Positions 22,501 through 29,638 of a stretch of 64,000 nucleotides of DNA are shown here, piece after piece; positions within the stretch are counted from its first letter, which is position 1, and the number at the start of each line of letters is the position of its first letter. Below the pieces are notes generated by a model. The model saw only the letters and a list, made by a program, of their open reading frames with translations, was not told where the DNA came from and searched no databases. The stretch is from a virus, in IMG/VR virus record IMGVR_UViG_3300045919_000302, positions 85,292 through 149,291 of that record; one strand, written 5' to 3'. Both the position numbers and the translations under genes were made by a program.

Positions 22501-22650
22501 CATCTCGGTGGCATCGCCCCGGACACCCGGCCAGCTGATCCAGTCAGGTTGATTGAAGCCGACCTCGTTCCGCTCCTTGACTTCGTCGATTCCAAACAGG
22601 AAGTCGCCCATGTGGCAGAGAAGCTGAGCTTGAATCAAGAATTTTTCCAT
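19516..22650 (-). CDS. SNF2-family helicase interrupted by an intein in its DEAH box
   Basis: A 1044-residue precursor; removal of the intein (residues 423-722) leaves 744 residues. SNF2/SF2 motifs: motif I GAEMGLGKT (325-333), motif Ia LVVCPKVV, motif II formed at the junction as VMVIDE + SHSIKN, motif III LLSGTAIKN, and motif VI TARAHRIGQ. Residues 1-290 are a long N-terminal domain of unknown role in which a HARP-like module may be present. Such enzymes (SMARCAL1/HARP-like) remodel forks or DNA-protein complexes. GAGG precedes the ATG at 22650 and a promoter-like motif lies at 22669-22704. Confidence 0.92.
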   Translation of the reverse strand: MEKFLIQAQLLCHMGDFLFGIDEVKERNEVGFNQPDWISWPGVRGDATEMAHVLKKYLKTQLGQFGEEGREAVEQNYPQSFRVEVKVEIKLPTITPVLQVLDARWGAALLMSHEGSIPTLVRRRYIRVNQKFGLWWDRGLDRNYVPGRNIDSFDFAGYKAELEALGFTVNPVPVFEKTPEAELTLEKALSLLDQKRINNAFICRKVGDMFEFRFSFSTVLNGLFSNKTSQLSGIVECRVSDWARLTNNLDLALEAITKARELLPSWKFFFQGIEEAQVERDMKKAAAEAPIPELMAMINPEIVPFPFQNDFVRFLNVANGNALIGAEMGLGKTLISLCYAAMNNKRILVVCPKVVRRTWIQEAKKFFPGYFTRCIELTPKSLKKNGMPDLSQVQIASVNFASFEKFLPAIQAAGFDVMVIDECFGPETLIDTPSGPVRIDQIKVGDEVYSAAGTSTVLGTKRTQILDSRTELRYGGQTVTCSSHHPFLTSRGWVFAENLKEGDTLVSQEEAVQLLREEFPAKPVQKAAFLRNLLLCEMENEATCYSSKGLHEEDSFKNKQLANREGEAGFGYSHETEESHAFSSHAIQSLGDSETNRMEANSSGRERPRADETGEIVVVTPRSFVEMESRGVFGWEISGISNELQSGSCAGLGPAVRRSGRLVALVSERAGQEKRSEVKGIRVDGVTVHESGGYPGNEQGFYYDLKVSGHPSFSVNGALVHNSHSIKNPKAKITKSVHSVSSLFAHKILLSGTAIKNKKDELFTQVELIRPGFFESKTALKMATIGGTWHKIQEFYKTASKAQVLKDLPEKLTSIIELEVEGCRDIPEDGKIDFEDIARMKSDIAIDKAGATIEFIKEMLESSDSSMLVFSDSVEVAKQIHEAMGDLSLLHHGQLSDEVREAAKAEFQREGTDKRVFCTTRQSLAVGATLTRADKVIFNDLPWNTADEAQATARAHRIGQKNMVNVYWIKAAGNRWDSKVIGILKKKAELARKVLEGKKLTAEEQAWMEKGIGLDDLQKDWGTEKTNDQLKKHVGHVEGEVLDG
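20485..21384 (-). mobile_element. intein inserted at the DEAH box of the SNF2 helicase, hosting an out-of-frame endonuclease gene
   Basis: 300 codons. Splicing features: Cys423 start (CFGPETLIDTPSGPVRI), VGDEVYS, block B TVTCSSHHPFLT, a block F-like FYYDLKVSGHPSFSVNG, and ALVHN with extein Ser723. These Hint parts add up to about 130 residues; the remaining ~170 residues (roughly codons 515-685) have a composition with no known fold and overlap the endonuclease gene at 20505-21137, which is read in another minus-strand frame. The intein frame has no stop, so full-length splicing-competent protein can be made. Confidence 0.93.
20505..21137 (-). CDS. Vsr/DUF559-like homing endonuclease nested out of frame inside the intein gene
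   Basis: A 210-residue protein in a different frame from the surrounding intein. N-terminal zinc knuckle (C8, C11, C26, C30: PCSYC ... FCGTSC), a NUMOD3-type DNA-binding repeat (residues 51-94: KISNSLTGK, RMRLKNPM, KVSATLKRIGW), then a Vsr/DUF559-like nuclease: PTKPERLLL (E110), NYKVDLAL (D143), CVEVDGLSH (E154, D156, H160) and GWTVLRFTN. It starts at TTG 21137 with AAGGAG six bases upstream, a ribosome site that lies in the codons for the conserved K-E-G-D motif of the intein. It would be the mobility enzyme of this intein. Confidence 0.88.
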   Translation of the reverse strand: MSAKKKPCSYCAKSFLPNQYRKQRFCGTSCSAKWRMRQPAIRAKVYTKKTALKISNSLTGKARPDSAIRMRLKNPMHSAATRSKVSATLKRIGWKPTVRGGNGHGPTKPERLLLSRLGRSWKWNHAVSLGGRFPGYPTNYKVDLALVSDRLCVEVDGLSHLSRREQDKKKDLKLKELGWTVLRFTNLEVTQETSRVFTTISKCLATLRSL

Positions 22651-22668
22651 TTCGAACCTCTTGAATAC

Positions 22669-22704
22669 AGCTTATCTGTTTTGTAATCAATCGTAAACTG
22701 TGTC
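22669..22704 (-). promoter_or_regulatory. promoter-like motif, copy 2
   Basis: The minus-strand sequence GACACAGTTTACGATTGATTACA (22704-22682) is repeated at 33419-33397 with one difference in 23. TTTACG as -35 and TAAGCT (22674-22669) 17 bases further as -10 would place a start point about 12 bases before the SNF2 helicase ATG, which has its own Shine-Dalgarno GAGG. Confidence 0.6.
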
Positions 22705-22966
22705 ACCCTTGACCCTTGCTATTGATTTTCTTCAGATCCTTGACCAGGCGTTTCATCTCACGAATTGTTTCCTTGGCATGCAGAAGGAGGTTTTCAAGCT
22801 GCTTGGCTGAGTAGGTGCGACCCCTCCAGGTGCCCTTGGCCCCGACGACCTTCTTCCGCCAGCGGTAATAAGTTGCCCTGGAGATCCCGACACGCCGAAG
22901 GGCCGCTCGCTCTGGTATCCCTCGACTGACCAAGTTGCCCACCATCAGGACTTCCGTTTTCCTCAC
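22703..22966 (-). CDS. small helix-turn-helix protein
   Basis: An 87-residue basic protein with an HTH of the transposase/resolvase type at residues 12-40 (NLVSRGIPERAALRRVGIS then RATYYRWRKK), followed by a second helical, lysine-rich part. It is a likely DNA-binding regulator. No recombinase domain is attached. GTG 22966 overlaps the upstream stop (GTGA). It ends just before the promoter-like motif that precedes the SNF2 helicase, so it could control that gene; this is an inference from position. Confidence 0.75.
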   Translation of the reverse strand: MRKTEVLMVGNLVSRGIPERAALRRVGISRATYYRWRKKVVGAKGTWRGRTYSAKQLENLLLHAKETIREMKRLVKDLKKINSKGQG

Positions 22967-23304
22967 GGGATCTTCACCTTGACGCCGATAGACTTCAGGG
23001 CTTTGATGCGGTCAAGGACATGCTTTTTTGTACATTGGATAGACTCGTTGACGCTCTCCTTGGCCTCCCTGACGACCGCACCCTTTGTCGAGAGTCCGAA
23101 GGTGTTTCCGGATGCAACCGGACCCTCAAAGACGGCGCGGTAATAGACCCGCTTCACTTTTTTTGAGAACTTAATCTCCTCAACGGTGTCGCGATAAACC
23201 GCTATCTTGTGCCCCCGATGGGATACAAAGATAAGGCATCGCTTCTCTCTAATTCCGATAACGTGATCATCCGAAATTACGTCTTTCATTTTTCTCATGG
23301 TCAT
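22963..23304 (-). CDS. uncharacterised small protein
   Basis: A 113-residue protein, alternating short strands in the first 70 residues (RCLIFVSHRGHKIAVYRD, RVYYRAVFEG) and a helical C-terminus, rich in Lys and Val. No recognisable domain. Its ATG 23304 overlaps the stop of the 65-residue gene upstream and its stop overlaps the HTH gene, placing it in the same translationally coupled string. Confidence 0.65.
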   Translation of the reverse strand: MTMRKMKDVISDDHVIGIREKRCLIFVSHRGHKIAVYRDTVEEIKFSKKVKRVYYRAVFEGPVASGNTFGLSTKGAVVREAKESVNESIQCTKKHVLDRIKALKSIGVKVKIP

Positions 23305-23498
23305 TCCTTTCTATATTTCTTCAGCTCTGCGCTCAGTTCGCAAAGCTTCTCGTAGGTTCTGGAGATCTCAAGCACAAGCTCGTCTGGAACCTCGATACCG
23401 TCTTCTTCAAGAACGTCCTCTCCAAACCACTCCTTCGCCTCCTCCGGAAGGCGTGCCAGTGTCAGCAGGGGGTCGTGAGTGTAGATAAGAACCCTCAT
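23301..23498 (-). CDS. 65-residue acidic protein
   Basis: Starts at ATG 23498, which overlaps the stop of the gene at 23495 (ATGA). The product is acidic with helices (TLARLPEEAKEWFGEDVLE, LVLEISRTYEKL). The frame is open for another 140 codons upstream, but that part overlaps the neighbour and has the composition of a shadow frame, so I exclude it. Function unknown. Confidence 0.65.
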   Translation of the reverse strand: MRVLIYTHDPLLTLARLPEEAKEWFGEDVLEEDGIEVPDELVLEISRTYEKLCELSAELKKYRKE

Positions 23499-24415
23499 TT
23501 CCTCTCTCCCTTTTCGATCCCAACATCTTTGATCCCGAAAATGTTGGCTGCACAATCGCAACCAAGCCACATAGAGATCAGCTTCCCACTCTTCTTGTCC
23601 TTGGCTTCGATCGGAACGAACCGGCCAGAAGGAATGTGCTTGCCGCAAGCCTGGCACCCAGAGACGAACCGGCTCTGGTTGTGGACGATCCCTTTGGACC
23701 ACGCGACGATATAGTAGGTCTCCATGAGGCGCTTGCCGTCCGCACCGAAGGCCGGAACGAGCTTGTCGTTGATCTCCTGGGTCAGAACCAACCCGGTCCA
23801 GGGGTCTTTTCGCTCCGGGACCACCGGCACTTTCTTCTTCGTCCACTTGAAGGCTGGGCGCTGGCGGGGCTCGATCTTCGCCATCTTGATACTCGGGAGA
23901 TCCAGGTCCAGGTTGCACTCAGTCAGGGTCTTTGTGACCTTCGGGCTGAGCCCGATCGGAGTAATCCTGGGGAGCGGGCGGGCGTCGTTCAGAAGCTCAA
24001 CGGCCGCGTCCTTCTCCGCGCAGAGAGCGAGCCAGGCTTTGATCTGCTCGTCAGTCGGCTTGTACTCGATGGACTGGCCCTTTCTCCCGATCACACGCTC
24101 GCGCATCACGGGGATGACCTTGTCGAGGTTGGAGGCTTTCCCGTAGCGGGCGCTGCCGTAGCTCAAAGCCATGGTCAGGGCGTTCATGTCATCGCGGTGC
24201 TTGTCCTTGGCGGTAAAATGGGCCTCCTTCAGTCGAAGGTACCCGGCCAGGCCCTGGTAGAAGCCGGAGCTTGCCTTAACGGATCCTCGGGGCGTCCAAG
24301 CGCCCTGAGCCAGGGACTCGTTGAGGATGGCCACGCTCGCGTTGAACTTCGCGAGCCTTGCGCCGCTCATCGCGGACTGAACGATCGACACTAATTTTGG
24401 ATTCAAGTTCTTCAC
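23495..24415 (-). CDS. uncharacterised phage protein with C-terminal zinc knuckle
   Basis: A 306-residue basic protein. The last 60 residues have SGCQACGKHIPSG and, further on, MWLGCDCAANIFGI, a four-cysteine pattern that probably binds zinc. The N-terminal 200 residues are helical and lysine-rich, with a conserved-looking KWTKKKVPVVPERKDPWTG. I do not recognise a catalytic motif. It is the second gene after the promoter at 24918-24946. Confidence 0.7.
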   Translation of the reverse strand: MKNLNPKLVSIVQSAMSGARLAKFNASVAILNESLAQGAWTPRGSVKASSGFYQGLAGYLRLKEAHFTAKDKHRDDMNALTMALSYGSARYGKASNLDKVIPVMRERVIGRKGQSIEYKPTDEQIKAWLALCAEKDAAVELLNDARPLPRITPIGLSPKVTKTLTECNLDLDLPSIKMAKIEPRQRPAFKWTKKKVPVVPERKDPWTGLVLTQEINDKLVPAFGADGKRLMETYYIVAWSKGIVHNQSRFVSGCQACGKHIPSGRFVPIEAKDKKSGKLISMWLGCDCAANIFGIKDVGIEKGERK

Positions 24416-24424
24416 AAGGTCTCC

Positions 24425-24898
24425 TCAGTCGATTTTTTTAGCGCTATAGTATCCGTAGGCGTCTTTCGCGAGCTTGAAGTTGCCCATCTCAGTGCGGACG
24501 ATCATGTCATCGTCAACCAGGGCCACGGCTTTCGGTGCTTCGTAGTGGTCGGTAAGACATGAGCCATGTTTACTGACACAGGCCGAATGCCCACGACCAT
24601 CCAGGTCGTCGCCAGACGGGGAGAAGAGCAGCGAGAGATCTTCGTAGCAGTCGAGCGAGCCTGACCGCGCCCGGATCGTTTGGCGGACTTTGATCTGGAA
24701 GCAGCAGAACGGGTTCGTATTCCCATACTGGACCTTCTCGCCATTCAAGGGCGTAGAGCTGAGACGAACCGTCTCTTGAACGAAGGAGACGACATCCGCC
24801 TCCCGCCCAGACCCCACAACATGTCCCTTCTCGTCGTAGACGGCATGGGTGATGTTTTTCGAGTTCTTCTCGGCCAAGGGTTTGATGGTCAGTTTCAT
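24425..24898 (-). CDS. uncharacterised protein, first gene after a promoter
   Basis: A 157-residue protein with five cysteines spread over the sequence (NPFCCFQ, LDCYED, ACVSKHGSCL) and no known domain. I prefer ATG 24898 because GGAG lies six bases upstream; the in-frame ATG 24910 has no such site. The TTGACA promoter at 24918-24946 stands directly in front, so this gene heads the run 24898-22703. Confidence 0.65.
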   Translation of the reverse strand: MKLTIKPLAEKNSKNITHAVYDEKGHVVGSGREADVVSFVQETVRLSSTPLNGEKVQYGNTNPFCCFQIKVRQTIRARSGSLDCYEDLSLLFSPSGDDLDGRGHSACVSKHGSCLTDHYEAPKAVALVDDDMIVRTEMGNFKLAKDAYGYYSAKKID

Positions 24899-24917
24899 AA
24901 AGGTCTCCATGACTCAA

Positions 24918-24946
24918 AGCGTAACAACCCTGTAAGCGTTTGTCAA
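24918..24946 (-). promoter_or_regulatory. sigma70-like promoter
   Basis: TTGACA (24946-24941), a 17-base spacer, then TACGCT (24923-24918) on the minus strand, about 20 bases before ATG 24898. The -35 is perfect; the -10 matches in part. The sequence GTTGAC-N5-CTTACAGG also resembles the repeated promoter-like motif at 22682 and 33397. Confidence 0.65.
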
Positions 24947-24985
24947 CAGTCAGGGCAAAAAAATGGGCCACCCCTGTGTCAGAAC

Positions 24986-25735
24986 TTACCGTTCGCAGGT
25001 TAGGCAGTAGCGACTGCCTCTATAAATCCTAGTATTTTTTGGACTATACCTATGCCCGCGAGAGCAGTGGGTTTTCGCCTTATTGGAGAACAGTTTGGGC
25101 GAAAGAGCCCTGGATAAGGGCCAGCCTTTCGCTAGACGAGCCTCTATGGTCGCAGGCTTTAGCCCCAGCTTCCTGGCCCACTGAGAAACCGTGAGACGCT
25201 CACCATTGAATTCAATAAACACACTGGAGCGGCGATTATTTGCCTGCTCGATTGCGTCTGCCCATCGACAATTTCCAGGCTCATAGTTCCCGTTGTTTTC
25301 AATTCGCTCAATCGAATTTTTCCCAGCTGGCGGTTGGCCCATGTCCTCAAGAAACCGATCAAACTCCTGCCATCGCGAGCAGACAGCGATGCCTCTCGCT
25401 CCATGGCTTTGGTACCTATTGCTACCGGGGTTGAAGCAGCGCTGTAACATTGCCCTCCATGAGCGATAGGCCGGCGAGCGAGAAAGCATCTTCCTGGATC
25501 TATAAAGACAGCCGCAAGCAACGCGCTTGCCTCTCCTGGCATTCATCAGATTCGGGCGACCTTTAACCGTTTCAGATCCGCAGTCACAGCGGCACCGCCA
25601 ATAGGAGTTTGAATTTCTCGTTTCGACAAACTCAATGACTACGAGCTTGTCGAAACGAGAGCCAACAAGAGACCTATCTAAAGAGGGCGGTGAGCGCTCC
25701 GAGGAATGGTTTGTTTGATCCGACAGCTTGCTCAT
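24986..25735 (-). CDS. free-standing HNH homing endonuclease (copy 2)
   Basis: Related along most of its length to the gene at 13432: zinc domain ([12 protein letters not shown] ... VACGC), HNH-type core ([36 protein letters not shown]), and [13 protein letters not shown]. It has an extra C-terminal zinc unit (HCSRGHRYS ... YCLTCER). In the core, the copy-1 motif DRIDNNGNY reads ERIENNGNY, so activity is uncertain. The start is unsure: ATG 25735 lacks a clear Shine-Dalgarno and lies 60 bases inside the end of the upstream lipoprotein gene, read in another frame. Confidence 0.8.
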   Translation of the reverse strand: MSKLSDQTNHSSERSPPSLDRSLVGSRFDKLVVIEFVETRNSNSYWRCRCDCGSETVKGRPNLMNARRGKRVACGCLYRSRKMLSRSPAYRSWRAMLQRCFNPGSNRYQSHGARGIAVCSRWQEFDRFLEDMGQPPAGKNSIERIENNGNYEPGNCRWADAIEQANNRRSSVFIEFNGERLTVSQWARKLGLKPATIEARLAKGWPLSRALSPKLFSNKAKTHCSRGHRYSPKNTRIYRGSRYCLTCER

Positions 25736-26576
25736 TGAAGTACCAATAAAAGAACCCACCAAAATAACGGGGGTTATTTACCTGAAGTGTAACATATTGA
25801 CGAGCGTAATCTGAGAGCTGCTGGGTTGTGCCGCTCTTCAGGCCAATTTCTCCAAAGCCAACCTTTGCATTGGGAAAGATTGAAGCCAGGCGATCAAAGG
25901 TCTGCTGCCATTCCGGCAGTGCCGGCTCTCGGCCGTTGCAATCTTGCGAATAGTAAGAAATCGTGGCCAGATCCGTACCCTGCTTGACTCGGTCTGCGAC
26001 ATAGGTCTGGATCCAGTCGAACATTGGGCCATGCGCGTCTTCGCATGTGTTGTTGTAATAAACAGTGGTCATGACAGGGATTCCACGAGCCTTGACCGCA
26101 TCGTAGCCAGCGGAGATCTTTGCGGCAACGTCGCTTGACGCACCAAGCCAATCGCCATTGATCTCGTTCCCAGACTCTAGCGCAATGACCTTCCCTTTGA
26201 AGGCATCGGCGTAGGCAGCCATCCGTGCTGCATACTGGGACGCCGAGAGCTTCTTGACCCCTTCCGAGTCCACCGGTTGACCAACAACGTCGGCCACGGC
26301 GGAAATTTGAACTACCGCATCCATGTAATCCGAAGGATTCATTCCCGGATCGAAGACAACTCGGACCATCGGCCGAACCGAAAAAGATCTCAATGCCGCA
26401 ACAACGCCGGCCAGATTCGTCGTATTGTCAACCGTGACGCCGTACCGTAATCCCGCCACCGGATTCGGCAGGGGACTGACGGAGACCTGAGGCTCGGGGG
26501 TCGGAAGTGGATCCGGTTTGTTCTGCGGACAGCCGGAAAAAACCAAGAGCGTGGCAATAAGTAGAAGTGTTTTCAT
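25674..26576 (-). CDS. lipoprotein with TIM-barrel glycoside-hydrolase-like domain
   Basis: A 300-residue exported protein. Residues 1-16 are a lipoprotein signal ending in LVFSGC (Cys16 lipidated), followed by a Pro-rich linker and a domain with features of clan GH-A glycosidases: [12 protein letters not shown] with the Asn-Glu pair (N137-E138) at the acid/base position, [11 protein letters not shown] with E243 at the nucleophile position, and [12 protein letters not shown] near the end. It may cleave a host envelope or extracellular glycan, either from an infected cell's outer membrane or as a decoy/modifier. Substrate unknown. Confidence 0.75.
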   Translation of the reverse strand: MKTLLLIATLLVFSGCPQNKPDPLPTPEPQVSVSPLPNPVAGLRYGVTVDNTTNLAGVVAALRSFSVRPMVRVVFDPGMNPSDYMDAVVQISAVADVVGQPVDSEGVKKLSASQYAARMAAYADAFKGKVIALESGNEINGDWLGASSDVAAKISAGYDAVKARGIPVMTTVYYNNTCEDAHGPMFDWIQTYVADRVKQGTDLATISYYSQDCNGREPALPEWQQTFDRLASIFPNAKVGFGEIGLKSGTTQQLSDYARQYVTLQVNNPRYFGGFFYWYFNEQAVGSNKPFLGALTALFR

Positions 26577-26591
26577 GTCCCCGACTCTATG

Positions 26592-26939
26592 TCACTCGAT
26601 CACGATCTTCCACTTGTTCTTGCGGAGGGTCTCGTAAAGGGCCTCCTCAAGCTTCAAGACCATGCTCTCCGGAAGTTTAATCTTGTACTCATGCGCCATG
26701 GCATGGAGCACCTCGTGAATCACTGTGCTCTCGGTGTTCTCGATGCCCTCGTCGAGCGAAACCTCGATCCTGGGGATGTCGTAGTAAGTGCAGCCGTACT
26801 CATCGGGCATTGTGGTCAGATAGGTGATGGGATAACTTTGCTCTTTCACCAGAACAGCGCTCGGGAGCTTCTTGAAGACCATAGCGTTTGCGTCCTCTCT
26901 CTGGAAAAGAATCAGGACAATGAGCCAAAGCATCTTCAC
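26592..26939 (-). CDS. exported HExxH metalloprotein
   Basis: A 115-residue protein with an N-terminal hydrophobic segment ending in DANA (signal peptide-like) and a zinc-peptidase motif VIHEVLHAMAHE (HEVLH). Small HExxH proteins of this size occur in many phages with unknown role. I use GTG 26939 (GTGA overlap with the phosphoesterase stop); ATG 26930 is another choice. It lies 15 bases from the lipoprotein hydrolase, and both should act outside the cytoplasm. Confidence 0.7.
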   Translation of the reverse strand: MKMLWLIVLILFQREDANAMVFKKLPSAVLVKEQSYPITYLTTMPDEYGCTYYDIPRIEVSLDEGIENTESTVIHEVLHAMAHEYKIKLPESMVLKLEEALYETLRKNKWKIVIE

Positions 26940-28204
26940 CAAATGAGCTTGATCGCCTGTTCCGGTGTAGATGCTTCCATCTCAAATCCGTCGCAGAAGA
27001 TGGGCATCTGATGAGTGATCTCCCCGGCCTGGTTTACGATGAACAGGGCCTGCTTTGGGCGCTCGAACATGAAGTTCGAAATGAAGGCGTACTCGTCATA
27101 CCCCTTCATTGATCCGTTGATGATCAGCGACTCCGTCATAATGAGCTGGTGAAAGTGACCAACCATCATCAGATCGAATGGCCGTCGGACCGAGGCGTTT
27201 CGCTTCTGCTTTCGACTCATCCCGAGCATGAGCGGGCTGAAGATCCCGGAGATTCCATTCCCACCCCTGAACTGGTCGCCATGGGTCAAGAGGATAGTCT
27301 TCGAGTAGATTTGGAACTGGGCGTCGGCCCCGTCAGGAATCATGAACGCGACATTCTGATTGTCTCGGTAATGCCTGGCCAGAAACTGGTAGAGAACCCA
27401 CTCGTAGTTGTCGTAGACCTTATTTTTGGCCCGAGGCTTCTTGTGATGCCGACCGTGATTTCCGACGACCGCCGGAATGAAGACCTTTTTGAATCTCGAC
27501 AGAAGACGATCAATCACACCGATGAAGTGCCCGATCCAGAAGACAATCGACCGATTGATCGAGTCTTCATTCGTCTCGGCAAGTTCCTCGTGGATGTTTC
27601 CTGAAAAGATGTCGCCGCCCAGAGCTAGAACAATCCCAGGGTATCTCGGATTCTTCACGTGCTCAGTGAGGAGTGTAATCGCGGTATTGACCGTGTGGTG
27701 CAATCTCTCAACAGCGATCTGACGATTGTACTTATTCAGGTTCTGGATCTGCTCAGCGCATACCACCTCGTCCAAGTGCAGGTCCGAGAGAAAAAGGACT
27801 GGAACGCCGCTGGTCTCTGCATCCAAAATTTTAGGCTTGAGCCATTCCACCTTTCGATTCAGGTGCGCCTGACTGACGCCGTGAACCGTGTCACGGAGGG
27901 TCTTTGACGATACAGCTTCATCCTCGATGTCAGAGATGTGTTTATTGAGTCGTTTGATCTCATCCTTGTGTTCACTCAACCTCACGCGGAGATCGGCGAG
28001 GCTCTTGACCTCGGGGTCGTCGTACTTAAGAGCGCCAGAGGCGGAGAGCGATGCCGCCCATCCGCCAAATACTTTCCTTAGCTCCCACTCTTTGAATTTT
28101 CCAGAGGTGAGGTACTCATGCTTTTCGGGGACTCTTTTCAACTTGTCTGCGAGATCTTTGATGTCCTTCTTGATCAGGTCGGCCTTCGACATCTGCTTAG
28201 ACAT
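26936..28204 (-). CDS. calcineurin-like metallophosphoesterase with N-terminal DNA-binding-like domain
   Basis: A 422-residue enzyme. Residues ~1-60 have the phage-type helical domain with SGKFKEWELRKVFGGW; a coiled coil follows; the catalytic domain has all metal-site motifs: FLSDLHLDE, ALGGDIFSG, VGNHGR, LTHGDQ and VGHFHQ. It may act on nucleic acids (as Mre11/SbcD do) or other phosphoesters. Start at ATG 28204; no strong ribosome site is seen. Unlike the phosphoesterase at 18945 this one is intact. Confidence 0.88.
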   Translation of the reverse strand: MSKQMSKADLIKKDIKDLADKLKRVPEKHEYLTSGKFKEWELRKVFGGWAASLSASGALKYDDPEVKSLADLRVRLSEHKDEIKRLNKHISDIEDEAVSSKTLRDTVHGVSQAHLNRKVEWLKPKILDAETSGVPVLFLSDLHLDEVVCAEQIQNLNKYNRQIAVERLHHTVNTAITLLTEHVKNPRYPGIVLALGGDIFSGNIHEELAETNEDSINRSIVFWIGHFIGVIDRLLSRFKKVFIPAVVGNHGRHHKKPRAKNKVYDNYEWVLYQFLARHYRDNQNVAFMIPDGADAQFQIYSKTILLTHGDQFRGGNGISGIFSPLMLGMSRKQKRNASVRRPFDLMMVGHFHQLIMTESLIINGSMKGYDEYAFISNFMFERPKQALFIVNQAGEITHQMPIFCDGFEMEASTPEQAIKLIW

Positions 28205-28291
28205 GAACAAACCGTCGCACCCCTGTTATCAACCAAACACAACAGGTGCCCCTTTGATTCAATTGTTCGCGTGTAAGAAAGAACTGTCGAG

Positions 28292-28325
28292 AAAAAAATG
28301 CCCCGGAGGACTATCCCCCAGGGCA
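28292..28325 (-). terminator. strong rho-independent terminator
   Basis: On the minus strand TGCCCTGGGGGA (28325-28314), loop of three, TCCTCCGGGGCA (28310-28299), then seven T (28298-28292). All 12 pairs form, two of them G-U wobbles. It ends the transcript of the methyltransferase and genes to its right, in a 198-base gap before the phosphoesterase start. Confidence 0.92.
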
Positions 28326-28402
28326 CCCTACCTGTTGCAGATCCAAGCCGTTTGCGAGAGCTTGAACATAAATAGTTTATATATAAAAACTAAAACTGCA
28401 AG

Positions 28403-28978
28403 TCACTCTGGCTTGAAAGCCTCGGCCTGTATCTCTCCAGGAGAAAACACTGGCTGAATGCTGAGTCTGCGGACATTGATAAAACCACATTTTGTAAAGA
28501 GTCTGGTGAGCATGTCCATATCGAGTGCAAAATAGTGAAAATTTCCCGGGTAATTTTGACCGGCAAACAATTTAATATTCGCCCACTCTGAGTGCCCACA
28601 GTCTCCAAATATCCGGAACATATTAATCTCGTCGGTTGGGTGTTCGTCTGTTCTCCGGCCCGACAGGTAGGTTTTGCAGATGAATTCGAGATCCGGGGTA
28701 CGGAGAAAGACCCGGCCACCCGGCTTAAGGACTCGCAACCAGTCGCGCACCACGCTATCGACCTTGAGCCAGGAAACGTGCTCAACGGAGTGATTTGAGA
28801 GGATCTCGGAGGCGCACCCATCTGGAAACGGCAAGGGCTCATCCCCCATCCGGCAAACAGCCGTGAGGCCGGGCATCCCGGGATCTACGTCCACATGGAG
28901 ATATCCTGGCTGAGGATTGCCCCCACTTCCTACTTCGATCTTCACTGGTTTTGAAAAATCAACCTGGCGCAGCAGCAT
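28403..28978 (-). CDS. SAM-dependent methyltransferase
   Basis: A 191-residue class I methyltransferase. Motif I is VKIEVGSGGNPQPGY with the acidic VDVDPG after the second strand; SNHSVEHVSW and LRVLKPGGRVFLRTP are the typical later motifs of small-molecule or sugar/lipid methyltransferases of the type often found in glycan clusters. There is no DPPY/NPPY motif, so it is not an obvious DNA amino-methyltransferase. The start at ATG 28978 overlaps the RusA gene end by 20 bases. It is the last gene before the strong terminator. Confidence 0.88.
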   Translation of the reverse strand: MLLRQVDFSKPVKIEVGSGGNPQPGYLHVDVDPGMPGLTAVCRMGDEPLPFPDGCASEILSNHSVEHVSWLKVDSVVRDWLRVLKPGGRVFLRTPDLEFICKTYLSGRRTDEHPTDEINMFRIFGDCGHSEWANIKLFAGQNYPGNFHYFALDMDMLTRLFTKCGFINVRRLSIQPVFSPGEIQAEAFKPE

Positions 28979-29396
28979 TATTTAACTCCATGATCTCTAT
29001 CTCAATGGTGATCCGATCAATGAGACCGGTGTTCTCTCGAATCTCGAAGCTACCTTTTTTGATTTGCTTGTCGTTCTGTATGATCCCGACCTTGAACTTG
29101 TCCTTAGGCCCGGGAGCCTGGAGGACGTCTGTGATTCCTGTAATTGCGTTATCGAAATCGACTTTGGCCTCACCCTTGAACTCGAACAGGTAATCCACCC
29201 TGAGCGGCCCCTCCAATGGCTTACGGATGCCCAGCTTGTTTTTCTGGATATTCAGCAGAATCGCACAGGTCTGTTCGTAGTCCGTAAGATTGTCGGACTT
29301 TCCCAGGAACGGTCTGCCGGTCTTTTTGTTGGTGTAGATGGGCCGGGAGTTTTTCTTCGATCGGGCCAGGACCGGGATTGAGAAAACGAATTTCAT
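28959..29396 (-). CDS. rusA: RusA-like Holliday-junction resolvase
   Basis: A 145-residue endonuclease that cuts four-way junctions during phage recombination and before packaging. The active-site layout KVDFDNAITGITDVL gives D80, D82 and D90, followed by the QNDKQI region (D109) as in RusA. The basic N-terminal part (ARSKKNSRPIY) fits DNA binding. AAAGGG precedes the ATG at 29396. A plus-strand gene begins only 14 bases away in the opposite direction. Confidence 0.9.
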   Translation of the reverse strand: MKFVFSIPVLARSKKNSRPIYTNKKTGRPFLGKSDNLTDYEQTCAILLNIQKNKLGIRKPLEGPLRVDYLFEFKGEAKVDFDNAITGITDVLQAPGPKDKFKVGIIQNDKQIKKGSFEIRENTGLIDRITIEIEIMELNNAAAPG

Positions 29397-29410
29397 GCTA
29401 CCCTTTCTCT

Positions 29411-29638
29411 ATGAAGTCCCTCGAAGAACGAATTCGGGATCGGATCTGCCAGGGATGCCACGCGGCGACTTACGAGCCACACCCTGAGCAGCCCCTGGAC
29501 TATCTCAAATGCCCCACCTGCGGACACTGTCGGTTGAATAACCGAAACACAAGAGCTACCATCTGTCCAGGTGGACAGAAAGCAACTCATCGAGAACCTG
29601 GCGAAAGTGATCTATCTCGCGGCCGGCGAAAGCTATGA
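29411..29638 (+). CDS. small zinc-ribbon protein on the plus strand
   Basis: A 75-residue protein with CQGCHAA and, 23 residues on, CPTCGHC, a four-cysteine zinc-ribbon pattern. It is one of only two convincing plus-strand genes. I see no good Shine-Dalgarno before ATG 29411, and the last 68 bases overlap the next gene in another frame, so the C-terminal part may be unreliable. Confidence 0.5.
   Translation: MKSLEERIRDRICQGCHAATYEPHPEQPLDYLKCPTCGHCRLNNRNTRATICPGGQKATHREPGESDLSRGRRKL

Noticed and set aside
23499-23918. Longer form of the 65-residue protein
   Set aside because: The extra 140 codons lie over the conserved gene at 23495 in another frame and look like a shadow.
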